From Tieghemiomyces parasiticus (lineage: Eukaryota > Kickxellomycota > Dimargaritomycetes > Dimargaritales > Dimargaritaceae): a stretch of 39,860 bases of DNA. Shown one piece after another: positions 30,763 through 39,860 of this stretch. The position numbers and the translations under genes were made by a program. Within the stretch, counting starts at the first letter, position 1; each line of letters begins with the position of its first letter. The stretch spans positions 1 through 39,860 of the forward strand of contig JANBPT010000378.1 of NCBI GenBank assembly GCA_027575765.1, written 5' to 3'. The notes under the pieces were generated by a model that made no database searches, was not told the DNA's origin, and worked only from the letters and a program-made list of their open reading frames with translations.

Positions 30763-33700
30763 CTACAGTCTCCGACGCATGTCAGGCGTGTGAGATAGTA
30801 GACCGCCATCAGCACTGCTGTGAGCACGACCAGTGGGCGCTGGCACGCCAATTGAGTTGAGGAGATCCATCACCTCAGCCCGGCGGCCACTCACATCAGT
30901 CCCAGTACTAACACTCCGACCGTTGAGGATGGACCCGCCGTTGCGGACCGACGACGGGGCGCGGTTCAAGGTATGGTTCTGGCCGTACCCATTGTGGTTG
31001 GCAGTCGCACCGGCGCCGCCACGGACCAGGTGGGAGGGTGCCGGTAGATCCGAGTCCGTAGTATCGGGTTCGCTAGAGTCGGGCGCCATTGAGAGCTGGG
31101 CGTAGAGGGCCTCGCGAAGGTTCTCCACACGGACCACATCGTGGTCGAGCGGTCGACTCGAGACGGTGGCGACGTCGTAGGGTAAGTCGACGGGCTTGAC
31201 CATGAGGTGGGTGGGGGACGACGGCGGATTAGAGTCTCTGGCTTGGGAATCGCCGCCAGCACCGCCCACTGAAGGCGTGGCTGCTGAAATACTAAAGGCG
31301 GCGGCGGAAACCCCAGATGGGGACGCGGTACCAGCGATCGAGCCGCCCAGAGGCCCCAGGAGCGATCGGGACGGGCGTAGCCCGTCAAGATTAAGGGAGG
31401 CTCGGATCTGGGAGCGCGAGGATACCCGGCGGGTGGTGCGTTGCTTGAGTAGGCTGGCGGTGGGCCTTTCCATGGTCGGGTAGCCACTCCCGCCGTTGGT
31501 GAGCCGGGCTTCAAGGTCAGGATACTCGCGCAGGAGCTGCTTGTACTTGGCCAGACAGGTAAAAAGTTCGGAAGGGTTTACATACAAGTTGGCGGTTCTA
31601 GGGCCCGATGTGGTAACGGTCGCAGTGGCAGCCTTGGTCTCGGACACTTCCGTGCCGTCGGGTGCGGGGCCGCTCACGCCAAGCACCGAACCGGACACCT
31701 CCGGCAGCGACACGCTCAGTCCTTCCATGATAGACGGCATGGTGCGCACCGTACTGGTATCGGAGTCGGTCTGCACTAGTTCAAACAAATGATAGCGGGT
31801 GATTTCTAGGGTACGGGCGGTGAGGCACGTCTCCACGACAGGGTCCCACAGGTCGGGCACGGCCTTGCGGCACGCCACCAGGCCCTGAATGTAGGCGGCC
31901 AGGGCGTCCATTTCAAACATGAGTGCGGCGTAGAGCAGGTACATGTAAACCATGGTGACCAGGGCAGCACTGCGGGCAGGCGGTTGGAGTTCGCGGGCGA
32001 AATCTTGGAGTTTGAGGAGGATGGGCAGGACCAGCACAAACTCCTCGTGGGTATACCGCTGCAGGAGCAGGGTAAACAACGCCCCGATTCCGATGGCGTC
32101 GTTGTCGGTACCGTTGGCCTGCGTGGCGTAGTGGAAGAGGGCACGGTGCAGCTGCGAGCGCGACTCAATATCGATCAGCGAGGCCCGCCGACTCTGCAGG
32201 ACGCTGGTGCTAGAGGGGATCCGTGGCTGGTTGGGCGATTTGTTCTCGGCAGCCAGATGCTGGTGAACGCGTGAGGCGGCGGTGATGAGCGGGAACGGCG
32301 TGTCCCCGTCCGCGGCCGATGGGTCGACCAAGGTAGAAACCGAAGGCGGCAGGATTCCAGAATTGCGGAAGAACTCGGTATTCTGATGGTACATAAAATC
32401 AATCACGAACTGGACGTAGTGGAGGCGGACGTTGGGGTTTGTCTCGCTGAACAGAAACAGCGTGGGTGAGACAAGGCCTAGCGTGGTGGTGGCGACCAGC
32501 ATGTTGGGATGACGCATGCACGCCTCCACATTGGCCCGGAGGACGCTGGATAGGGCGCGCAGAAGAGCCACCCGCAGCTTACCCAGGCGACGTGGGGAAA
32601 GCGAGTCACCACCGCCTACCAAATGGGGCAGTAGCCGCTCCCTGTAGGCCGAGCTGTTGCTGGTCACGGAGTCATCGGCCCATGAGTCGTCGGGCAGCTG
32701 CAGCTCATCCATGATTTGGAGTACAATGTCAGCCACCTGCTCGGCGTAATACGTGTGGGATCCAAGCCCCCCCACCGCAGCTACCTCGGCGGTGATGATG
32801 TCCCCAAGGCGGACTGGGATGAGCGCGGAATCGCCCGTGCCCGACGCCGTTCCGGAGGAGGTAGTGGCCGTCGGCTGGCGGCTGCCGGTTCCTAGGTTAC
32901 TGCGCGACTTGGCCAGGACAGGCGAGCCCAGCACCACGGACCCGAGGGCCAGGGAGTTGCTAGTCACGCTAGGGTCTGGCGCACCCGTGGCTGCCGCGGA
33001 GGGGGGCCGTGACGCGTCGGAGGTCCGCGAGTTGTCCGTGGGGGGCCCGCTCCCATCCTGAGAGGCGTGACGCCCGGTCGTGCTGGCCTTCCCGGGACTG
33101 TTGATGGCCTGGTTGAACCGCTCCAAGCTGGTAGAGTGGCGCAGGGCCGGTCGAGCAGCCAGGCGCGCTGCCAGATCGGTCTCTTCGGCATCCTGTAGAA
33201 GTACGTCCACGACCAAGTGCCGCAACAAAATGTCGAGCATCTCTAGTACGGATAGACCCACGAGGATGAAGGATCCGTTGAGAAGGGCGGCCAGCAGGCG
33301 GACCAGACAGAGTTTCTTGGGAGCGCGGCGGTACATGGTCTGCAGTAGGGTGGTCACATCAGGACCCTGAGCCAGGGACCGCCCAAGGGTTGACCGCTTG
33401 TCACTGGTAGCCGGAGTGGTGGTGTCGTGGGCGCTGCCGCTGCGGTTTGCCCCGGGCATATCCTGGGGTGTGCTGCCCAGACCCACGCTGCTCGTGGAGG
33501 CGTCGTGGGCGCTGGGCGGGACGAGCGGGACCTCCAGTTGGGTGAGTTGCTGCAACAATTCAGTGACCAGGATTGCCCGGTATTGGGGCTGCAGCGACAC
33601 CGTCATCTGAGTGAACAGCTCCACAATCGGGTCGCATGGATGCCACTGGGGCCTGGTGGCGTTGATGTAGCTCACAGCCTGCAAAATGATGTACCGAAAG

Positions 33701-34689
33701 TTGAATCCGTTGCTGTTCTCGATCATCTCCTTCAAATTGATCCACGCCAGGTCGCTGATGAGGTCGGGTGTCACAGGCGGGTCAGCCAGGGGCAGGGCCT
33801 CAATTTCGGCCCAACGCGCAGCCCGCCCGGCCTTCTCGTCGTCAGGGGCCAGCCACGGGGCGGTCAGGTTGGCTAGGACGGCTGGTATGACTGCCTCCAA
33901 TTCGCGATGGCTGTCGGTGACCCTTGTAGCCTCGGAGGTGACCACGGCGTGGATGGCACGCAGGCCAATGAAGCGTAACCGGAGGGCCGACTCGCCAGTG
34001 CCCTGGTCACCCAGCGCGAAGGAACTGAATTTGCCGATGAGCAAGTCATAGGTAGCCCGCAGTCGCAGATCGATACCCAGAGTGGAGCCATTGTGCTGCC
34101 GGCAGAAATTGGTGAAGGTCCGGGTGGCGGCTGGAACGAGGTCGGCGTGGTCAGCCGCGAATATAGCCCATAGGGAATGGAGGATGGGTTTGGTGAAGTA
34201 GTTGAGGTCCTGGCGGCAAGCCTTAAGCAGGGCATCGAAGATTTCCAGGCAGATCTCGACCTCATAGCGCCGCCGCTTGTAGAGCTCGCGATGGATCTTT
34301 CGCTCTAGATACACGCCAACCTTGGCCAGTTTAGCAGGCTTCGAGTTGGCGTAATACACCAAATAGGAGAGTTCATTGGACTTGGGTCGGGACGCCGCGG
34401 TGGCTGGGTAGGGAAAACAGTTCTCAATCAGAGTGGCGTGTTTGATGTAACGCCGCATAATTGGGAACCGGTCCACGTGGAACAGGGAATTGTGGGCCGA
34501 GCCATCGGGCGACGTCGACGCCGAGTCGAGCGGGTTGGTCGGCATGGCGGCGCTGGAGAAGGTAGAGAGTGGACCCAGGTGAGGAGAAATGGGGAAGAGA
34601 AAAGACTTGGCGGGGAGCGAAACAGTGGAAAGTTTAGGTCGGGTCCGTTGATTCGCGCGGGGCGAATACTGCGAAGAAGGCGTGGACAA
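30763..34689 (-). CDS. EFR3: EFR3-like plasma-membrane scaffold of the PI4-kinase complex
   Basis: The protein has 1308 aa and no intron. Efr3 anchors the Stt4/PI4KIIIalpha complex (with Ypp1/TTC7) at plasma-membrane patches, where PI4P is made. Residues 78-150 carry the family's signature N-terminus: YIKHATLIENCFPYP, NELSYLVYYANSKPAKLAKV, GVYLERKIHRELYKRRRYEV. Helical repeats continue to about residue 420, interrupted by Ser/Thr/Gly-rich linkers, with more helical blocks around 440-520, 690-800 and 860-1000. The last ~200 residues look disordered. Yeast and human members are about 780-820 aa, and the excess is linker and tail. A second in-frame Met (34545, residue 49) lies nearer the conserved part and may be the true start. 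Confidence 0.85.
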   Translation of the reverse strand: MSTPSSQYSPRANQRTRPKLSTVSLPAKSFLFPISPHLGPLSTFSSAAMPTNPLDSASTSPDGSAHNSLFHVDRFPIMRRYIKHATLIENCFPYPATAASRPKSNELSYLVYYANSKPAKLAKVGVYLERKIHRELYKRRRYEVEICLEIFDALLKACRQDLNYFTKPILHSLWAIFAADHADLVPAATRTFTNFCRQHNGSTLGIDLRLRATYDLLIGKFSSFALGDQGTGESALRLRFIGLRAIHAVVTSEATRVTDSHRELEAVIPAVLANLTAPWLAPDDEKAGRAARWAEIEALPLADPPVTPDLISDLAWINLKEMIENSNGFNFRYIILQAVSYINATRPQWHPCDPIVELFTQMTVSLQPQYRAILVTELLQQLTQLEVPLVPPSAHDASTSSVGLGSTPQDMPGANRSGSAHDTTTPATSDKRSTLGRSLAQGPDVTTLLQTMYRRAPKKLCLVRLLAALLNGSFILVGLSVLEMLDILLRHLVVDVLLQDAEETDLAARLAARPALRHSTSLERFNQAINSPGKASTTGRHASQDGSGPPTDNSRTSDASRPPSAAATGAPDPSVTSNSLALGSVVLGSPVLAKSRSNLGTGSRQPTATTSSGTASGTGDSALIPVRLGDIITAEVAAVGGLGSHTYYAEQVADIVLQIMDELQLPDDSWADDSVTSNSSAYRERLLPHLVGGGDSLSPRRLGKLRVALLRALSSVLRANVEACMRHPNMLVATTTLGLVSPTLFLFSETNPNVRLHYVQFVIDFMYHQNTEFFRNSGILPPSVSTLVDPSAADGDTPFPLITAASRVHQHLAAENKSPNQPRIPSSTSVLQSRRASLIDIESRSQLHRALFHYATQANGTDNDAIGIGALFTLLLQRYTHEEFVLVLPILLKLQDFARELQPPARSAALVTMVYMYLLYAALMFEMDALAAYIQGLVACRKAVPDLWDPVVETCLTARTLEITRYHLFELVQTDSDTSTVRTMPSIMEGLSVSLPEVSGSVLGVSGPAPDGTEVSETKAATATVTTSGPRTANLYVNPSELFTCLAKYKQLLREYPDLEARLTNGGSGYPTMERPTASLLKQRTTRRVSSRSQIRASLNLDGLRPSRSLLGPLGGSIAGTASPSGVSAAAFSISAATPSVGGAGGDSQARDSNPPSSPTHLMVKPVDLPYDVATVSSRPLDHDVVRVENLREALYAQLSMAPDSSEPDTTDSDLPAPSHLVRGGAGATANHNGYGQNHTLNRAPSSVRNGGSILNGRSVSTGTDVSGRRAEVMDLLNSIGVPAPTGRAHSSADGGLLSHTPDMRRRL

Positions 34690-37600
34690 GGTCGGCGGTC
34701 CTATCTGTCACGAGGTGGTTGGGGCGAACATGGGTGGCGGGGGTGGAATTAGTCGGTGATTAGGTCGAGCAATTGGCGAAGTTTAGGACCCATTAGACGC
34801 AAGTTTGCAGGCGACCAGTCAGAGAAGGGGGGAAGCCTACAAGCTCAAGTTCCGTGGCAAGACTGGCTCGTCGTGGCCCGGTTTCGTCTTAGCCTCTCAT
34901 CCAGTTGTAGTCAGGCAGTATGAGCCAGACGCATTGCGTCACGCTTCCGGCGACAAGGTCCATTTAAGACCCGGTTACACCAGTAACAATCCGGTAATGG
35001 ATTCCAAGGCCGTTGTTGAATACATACCTAGGATGAGATGGTGAGAAAGCAGCGTCTTTCTGAGGCGGGCTGACGGTAACGCAGCACAGTATAGGTAAGT
35101 GAGGATTAAACGGTCTTGGAAGGCAAGGCAATACGACGAGCTACTTGACTAAATGAGCTTAGTGTTGATGGTGGGGTAATGTGTCGGAGGAATTCATGAA
35201 GGTTGTTTAGAGGTGCATTGTATACCACCTCATAGTGACCGAGGTGAGTGGCGCAAATTCGTTAGTTAAGCGAGATTGTGTGCGTGCTCGCCTCGGGGTT
35301 GGTTGAGTGTGGGAGGGGAAAAACCGCCAGGGCTGGGGCAAGAGGGAAAGGAGGGGGGAGGCTTTGGGTTCCTGAGTGGAGGGGTGGCCCAATGGTTGGG
35401 TTGCTACGGGCAAAACGTTGACAACAAAAAGGCCAAGTGTGGAGGGGGGGGGGTCGAAAGGTGGGGTGTGAGGAGTGGTCTGTCGGCTAGTAGCAGGCGG
35501 GAAACCTGGAACAGTATGACGGTGCTGACTTTCAAAAGGCACTGAGTTTTGGGTAGAGGGGTTCAGTAGGTGGTACAGGTTCAAGGAGTGGAAGGAGATG
35601 GGTACGGCTACCAAGGTGTCGAGCAACGCTGGGTTTAAGGTATTGGCCGGTATATTGGACTCGACCGCGGCTTGCGAAGGAACAAGGCGCTAAAAAATGG
35701 GGTAGAAAGGAATAAGAACAAAGTCCCAGGTGGTAAAGGCGCGGAAGGAACGACGACAGTACGGCTACGGAGCATCAAATGGAGAGGGTAAAAGAAAGTA
35801 AAAAAAATAGCAAGCGTAGGTATGAGTATCGTCCAAACGGTGCACTTGTTCTTGACGATGGCATGCTATATACTCGATAGGAGGCGGCCAGCGCGCGGGG
35901 CTAGGCCTCGCTGGCTGACGTACACATGTAGCCAAGCCGCTTCACATCCCTCCAGAATACAGTCAAGGGAGAAACGGTAGACAGTGGGGGGGGGGTAAGC
36001 CGAGCATTAAGCTTGACGGAGTCCATCTGGCCTCACTCTGCCCTCTATGCGGTATGCCGCTACTCAGTAGCAACCGGTAGGGTTACTCGCCCCATTCAGT
36101 GCCGAACCGACTGAGCTATGGCATATAGGGGAATCTACACACTCCTCATCCCTCACCTGCTCTGTTTTCCTAGACCAGTCACCACTAGCCCTAACTTCGC
36201 TGACACGCCGACTCGGTCTCTATGCAGTGTCGGTCGAGAGTCAGCTTTTCGCGTGGATGAAACGCATTTATATACATGTCAACGCCGCACAAGGTGCCAG
36301 TAACGGGCCGAGAAGGCAGAGATCAACACGGTACCTTACCTATACGACATCAAAGGCGGCTGCAACACAAAGTAAATTGAAACCGTTCCTCTGACGACCA
36401 TTATTCCCGCCGCGTTCTTCCTCTAGACGCACCACGCCTTCTACGTGGAACCATTGGGCCTGGGGGCGGCTAGTGCGGTAGCCAGTGTTCTGTCAACTGG
36501 GCACTCTGGCTGCATTAGGGATGGGTCAGCCACATTGTGGATAAAGTGCTGGCTCTAGAGGGCAGAATAGTTACGACCTAAAACAAGCAAAGTTTGAGGA
36601 ATACATCAGAACTGGGAACTGTGATTCAGTAATTCAAGGGCTTCCAACTGGAAATGCTTGTTAATTTCAGCGCTGGGGGTATTCTGGTTGACCAATAATG
36701 TACTTGACAGATCATTTGTTGAGCTGGCCTAGGCAGCGAGACCACGGGTGACGGCGTATATGTGCCCTCTCACCACTCACGGTGGCTGACTTAGTTGCGT
36801 GGTTTGGATACATGTAGGGCGACATTCCCAGGCACCCCTTGCTCCCTTCTACCCATATCTCGGTCCCTGGACTGGTCGACCGATTTGACACTAAAGATCT
36901 TTTCTGGCAAGCAAAGGCGATCAACTACCGGGGGTCCCATAAGGCCCGACCGGGTTTTGAACTTTGCATCTTAAAGGACTACGTTCGTGCTGGGAGGCCA
37001 TATTGGCTGAGGCACCAGCAAGCGCAGGGGTTTCCAAGTGCGTGCCTTGGTGGGCCACGCGGGGTCGAACCGCGGCCACATTGAAGCTGGGAAGGTGCAA
37101 CCGCGTTCGCCGTGCTAGTCAGCTGCCTACAGATCCTGAATATGGTTGGTCACCACTGGGAGACGAGCCATCGGGCTTGGTGCGGTCGACAGGAAAACAG
37201 AGCAGCTAGCTATGAGGGAGATGCCAGTCCGTCCGCCTGACCCGGTCACTGGGCCGCCGCGTGATTTCACCGTTGGGGTCGCCGCTAAGATCCTCCCATT
37301 TGTTTCCAGTTCTGGGCGGGGGGAGTGTGGCAGACTCTCCCCACCATCGCATGTCGGCTATTCGCACGCGGTGGTCTGTTTGACGGGCCTGTGTGCGTAT
37401 TATTCACTCCCGACTATCCCCACAGACCTACCTGTCTGCTGCTTCACCGCCCGTGCGTTCTCTTAGTACACATCGACGGGTTAGTTTCAGATGTATCTAC
37501 CAGGCCATGGAACTATACGAATAGATAGCAGGACGCGGTCCCATTGTCCCGCAATAATCCCAAAATTGAACGATCCGGCCTAGCCGTCGATGGTCCCGTT

Positions 37601-39255
37601 TGCCCTAGACCAGTGGCCCATAGGAGAATAAGGGAAGTGTCCAACCTCGCCTGTCGTGACTCCTCCAGAAGGGAGTGGGCCACCCCCAGGTGAGGGGCGA
37701 ACAGTAGAAGGAGAGTTAAAGGAGGGGAGAGAGAATACGAGGGGGTCATGTGATGGACGTCACCTGACCCTTCCTACCTGGCTTCGACCAATGGCCATAC
37801 AGGCGGAGAAGGGGCGCTGCGGCAAACTAGCGACAGATATGTCGAGGGTCATCTAAATGCTGATCGGGGCTGCTAAGGATGAGAGGGCAGCCGGGCTGGG
37901 AGGCCATTTTAAGCACGGACGCGAGACCTGGTCTTGGTCCTAGAGGATACGTCGACGTTATCCGAGGTTACCGACCAAGGTAAGGGAATCCCATTATTTA
38001 CTACCCAAGGCACAAAAACGCTGTAGGTATTGATCCAAACAACCGTCTGATATCGTCTAATTGAGGGCAGCTGGCCGTCGTCTCGTTAACTACGGGCTGC
38101 CCCCCCCCGAGGGTCGGCGGGACCTTAGCCTGTCTAGAAGGCCCCGGACCGCCCACATCGTCCAATTCGATAATCGAGGTGCCGCGCTGTCCCCCGGTGG
38201 CTGCGTGGAAGATGGGGTTGGTATGGCAACTCTTTGCAAACACGCCACACCCTGTACGGCTCTGTCAGGCCTGCCGAGTCGACACCCGCCAGACGGTTCC
38301 GAGGTACGCTCGCCTGGGAAGCGTACTCGCGACGCTCAGGTCCCGTGCTCCTTCTTCTTAGGATATATAGGCCCTAGACCTGGCTGCGGGCAACAAATCT
38401 GGCCGAAGCCATTCTATCAAGCCGCCGCCGTCCCTGAGGTGTCCATTCCCACCCCCTTCCCATATCTTCCACTTTCCGCTTTGGTTATCATACCGGTGAG
38501 TTCGTACCCGGCCATTTTCCCCTCCTCGCTCGGTATCTTCTCCAGCCCTGCTGTCCAATCCAGCCGCCCTCCAATGCTTTAGAAGGCCGTGGCCGATTTA
38601 ATACGGACAACCAACTGGCGGCCCGTCTCCTTTTTCACTTGCCCACCAATACAACCCGGCGCTCATTCTGCCTCTCTGACCACAGCTACTAGGGGCCCTT
38701 GCGTAATTTGGGCCCCGTGCTCCTACTACTGCCGTGCCTCCCGAATCCCCCCTCCTCCTCACTGCCTTTTACGTTCTTGTTCCTCTGCCCACCTTTCCTC
38801 ATTTCCGGCGGCCTTGCATGGGCTTTCGGAGCTGCTTTTCTTCGCTTCCGGCGTTTGTGGCGTCCCCCCGACTAGCACCTACGTGCGCCCTCCTTGTCTT
38901 GCCACCGGCCTGCTTTATTTATTGGCCCATTCCCCTCTACTCGCTGGCTGCCCACCCTCGCATTACCGGGCATTTGGCCCCCGCCGCTGATTTCAAAACC
39001 CCTCACCGGTCCTGGCCGCTCTGACTGGGATTATTGGCACTGCAGCGAGACTGCCCTGCATTCCTTAAACTACCACCCCAGCTCCTGGTCAACGCGCCCA
39101 CCAGGCCAAGTTTGGGAGCCTTTAGACTGTGCCGCTTGGCTATTCCTGCCCCCTCCCCGGAAAGCTTGCGCCTTCATTCACTGTGTGCTCGCTGTTGACC
39201 CACCACCGACCACCTGACCCTCGACAAATCGCCCTCCCCAACCCGCCTGCCGACC
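34690..39255. other. Long CpG-rich spacer with no supported gene
   Basis: This is 4.6 kb without a recognisable gene. The + strand is G-rich between 35,270 and 35,560, fitting upstream DNA of the minus-strand EFR3-like gene. From about 38,400 the + strand is pyrimidine-rich, fitting the promoter and leader of the gene at 39256. Two tRNA-like fragments (36053-36125 and 37050-37079) do not fold properly. Open frames here overlap on several frames and show no domain. Confidence 0.5.
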
Positions 39256-39860
39256 ATGAACAGTGTGACCAAGTTTCTCCCGCTATCCAAGATCACTACT
39301 GCCGCGGAGGTGGACCACCAGCTCGAACTGGTCCAGCAGGAGACCCGCCGCGTGACGAACAGCTGTGCCATCCTCGTCCACCAGAACCGTATGACCCCGT
39401 CCCTCCAGGCGGAGTTCCAGGCTCAGCTGCGTTCGCTCGAAAGCCGCCGGCAAAAATACCTCAACCGCAAGCGGCAGCTGCAGCCGACCGGCGACGTTCC
39501 ACCCGTCGGTGGGCCCCGCGGCGGTTCAGCTACCCCCGCGCTCGCTGCCAACCTCGCTAGGCCCACCGCTACCCCGTACAGTTCAAACGCCACACACGTT
39601 GGTCAGCCGACCCTAGTCACGGGGCTTCGTTCCCCTGCGCCCTCCCGGACCACTTCAGCGCGAGACCTGCAGCGTATGGCATCCACCAGTCCCATACTGA
39701 TCGAGGACGCCGCCGCCGCCGCCTCCATGAGTATCCCGTCACCGCCCGTACTAGGTAAACGACCCCGGTCACCGATCGTGGTAGACGACGACGACGACAG
39801 CAGCGTCTACGGGCTCCACCGCGCCCCGTCCTCGGACGTTGAAGTGATCGCGTCGCCCCA
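39256..39860 (+). CDS. Unidentified protein with SUMO-interaction-like motifs (5' part)
   Basis: ATG39256 (CGACCATGA) opens a frame of 201 codons that runs off the window without a stop. Residues ~17-76 are predicted helical and basic (DHQLELVQQETRR, LRSLESRRQKYLNRKRQLQ). The rest is Pro/Ser/Thr-rich and disordered, with a nuclear-localisation-like GKRPRSP. Two short hydrophobic patches abut acids: ILIED (147-151) and IVVDDDDD (174-181). The latter is a textbook SUMO-interaction motif, and EVIAS near 195 may be a third. Such N-termini occur in nuclear DNA-repair helicases and SUMO-targeted ligases, but no catalytic domain is in view, so the identity is open. The frame has CpG-rich codons like the other host genes. 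Confidence 0.7.
   Translation, partial: MNSVTKFLPLSKITTAAEVDHQLELVQQETRRVTNSCAILVHQNRMTPSLQAEFQAQLRSLESRRQKYLNRKRQLQPTGDVPPVGGPRGGSATPALAANLARPTATPYSSNATHVGQPTLVTGLRSPAPSRTTSARDLQRMASTSPILIEDAAAAASMSIPSPPVLGKRPRSPIVVDDDDDSSVYGLHRAPSSDVEVIASP

Noticed and set aside
36053..36125. tRNA gene on the minus strand
   Set aside because: Box A and end pairing look right over 73 nt, but the D stem does not close, the acceptor is out of register, and there is no TTCRA T-loop. At best a relic.
37050..37079. tRNA gene on the minus strand
   Set aside because: A perfect CGCGG-TTCGACC-CCGCG T arm is present, but no matching 5' acceptor strand or anticodon arm could be found within tRNA length.
1..39860. CRISPR array or bacterial operon features
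   Set aside because: No regularly spaced direct repeats; introns, 5S and tRNA genes with internal promoters and the gene set are eukaryotic.

Overview
This window is most simply read as nuclear DNA of a fungus, plausibly an early-diverging (zygomycete-grade) lineage. It carries a SHO1-type osmosensor with four membrane segments and an SH3 domain, which is a fungal protein. It also carries LSM3, FIS1, an EFR3-like PI4-kinase scaffold and a very long kinesin-4-like motor. Genes are GC- and CpG-rich, with no introns or one short intron; the two introns seen are 201 and 146 nt. The genus cannot be named from sequence alone.

Layout: 1-~1740 is a CpG-poor repeat block. 2154-5234 is a gene cluster: LSM3 (+), FIS1 (-), SHO1 (-). 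5235-7866 is a CpG-rich spacer with no gene I can support. A tRNA-Thr(AGU) at 7867-7939 (-) marks the left edge of a ~14.4-kb CpG-depleted repeat island (7949-~22,400). The island holds a solo LTR, other LTR remnants, two 5S rRNA genes in opposite orientation, one nearly full-length Ty3/gypsy-like retrotransposon (12142-17892) and a dispersed ~0.4-0.5-kb repeat family (four copies in the window). 23137-29883 encodes the kinesin (2248 aa), convergent with EFR3 (30763-34689, -). 34690-39255 is a second long spacer. 39256 to the window end is the 5' part of an unidentified nuclear-type protein with SUMO-interaction-like motifs.

The most interesting signal is the retrotransposon family. The complete element sits 6 bp upstream of a 5S rRNA gene. 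The second 5S copy preserves the empty site, so the target is seen directly. A solo LTR of a related element sits 9 bp upstream of the tRNA-Thr gene, in the same divergent orientation. Two insertions at two kinds of RNA polymerase III start region argue for Pol III-directed integration like that of yeast Ty3. The element carries a G-GGA-AAC -1 frameshift site with a hairpin, and a dUTPase domain between protease and reverse transcriptase. It is dead: six in-frame TGA codons plus Asp-to-Asn changes in the RT and RNase H active sites, all explicable as single CpG transitions. Its two LTRs still differ at only 3 of 445 positions. With the CpG depletion of the repeat island, this suggests cytosine methylation and deamination aimed at repeats.

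The host genes do unrelated housekeeping jobs: mRNA decay and splicing (LSM3), mitochondrial fission (FIS1), osmosensing (SHO1), microtubule transport (kinesin) and plasma-membrane PI4P synthesis (EFR3). I see no operon-like logic among them.
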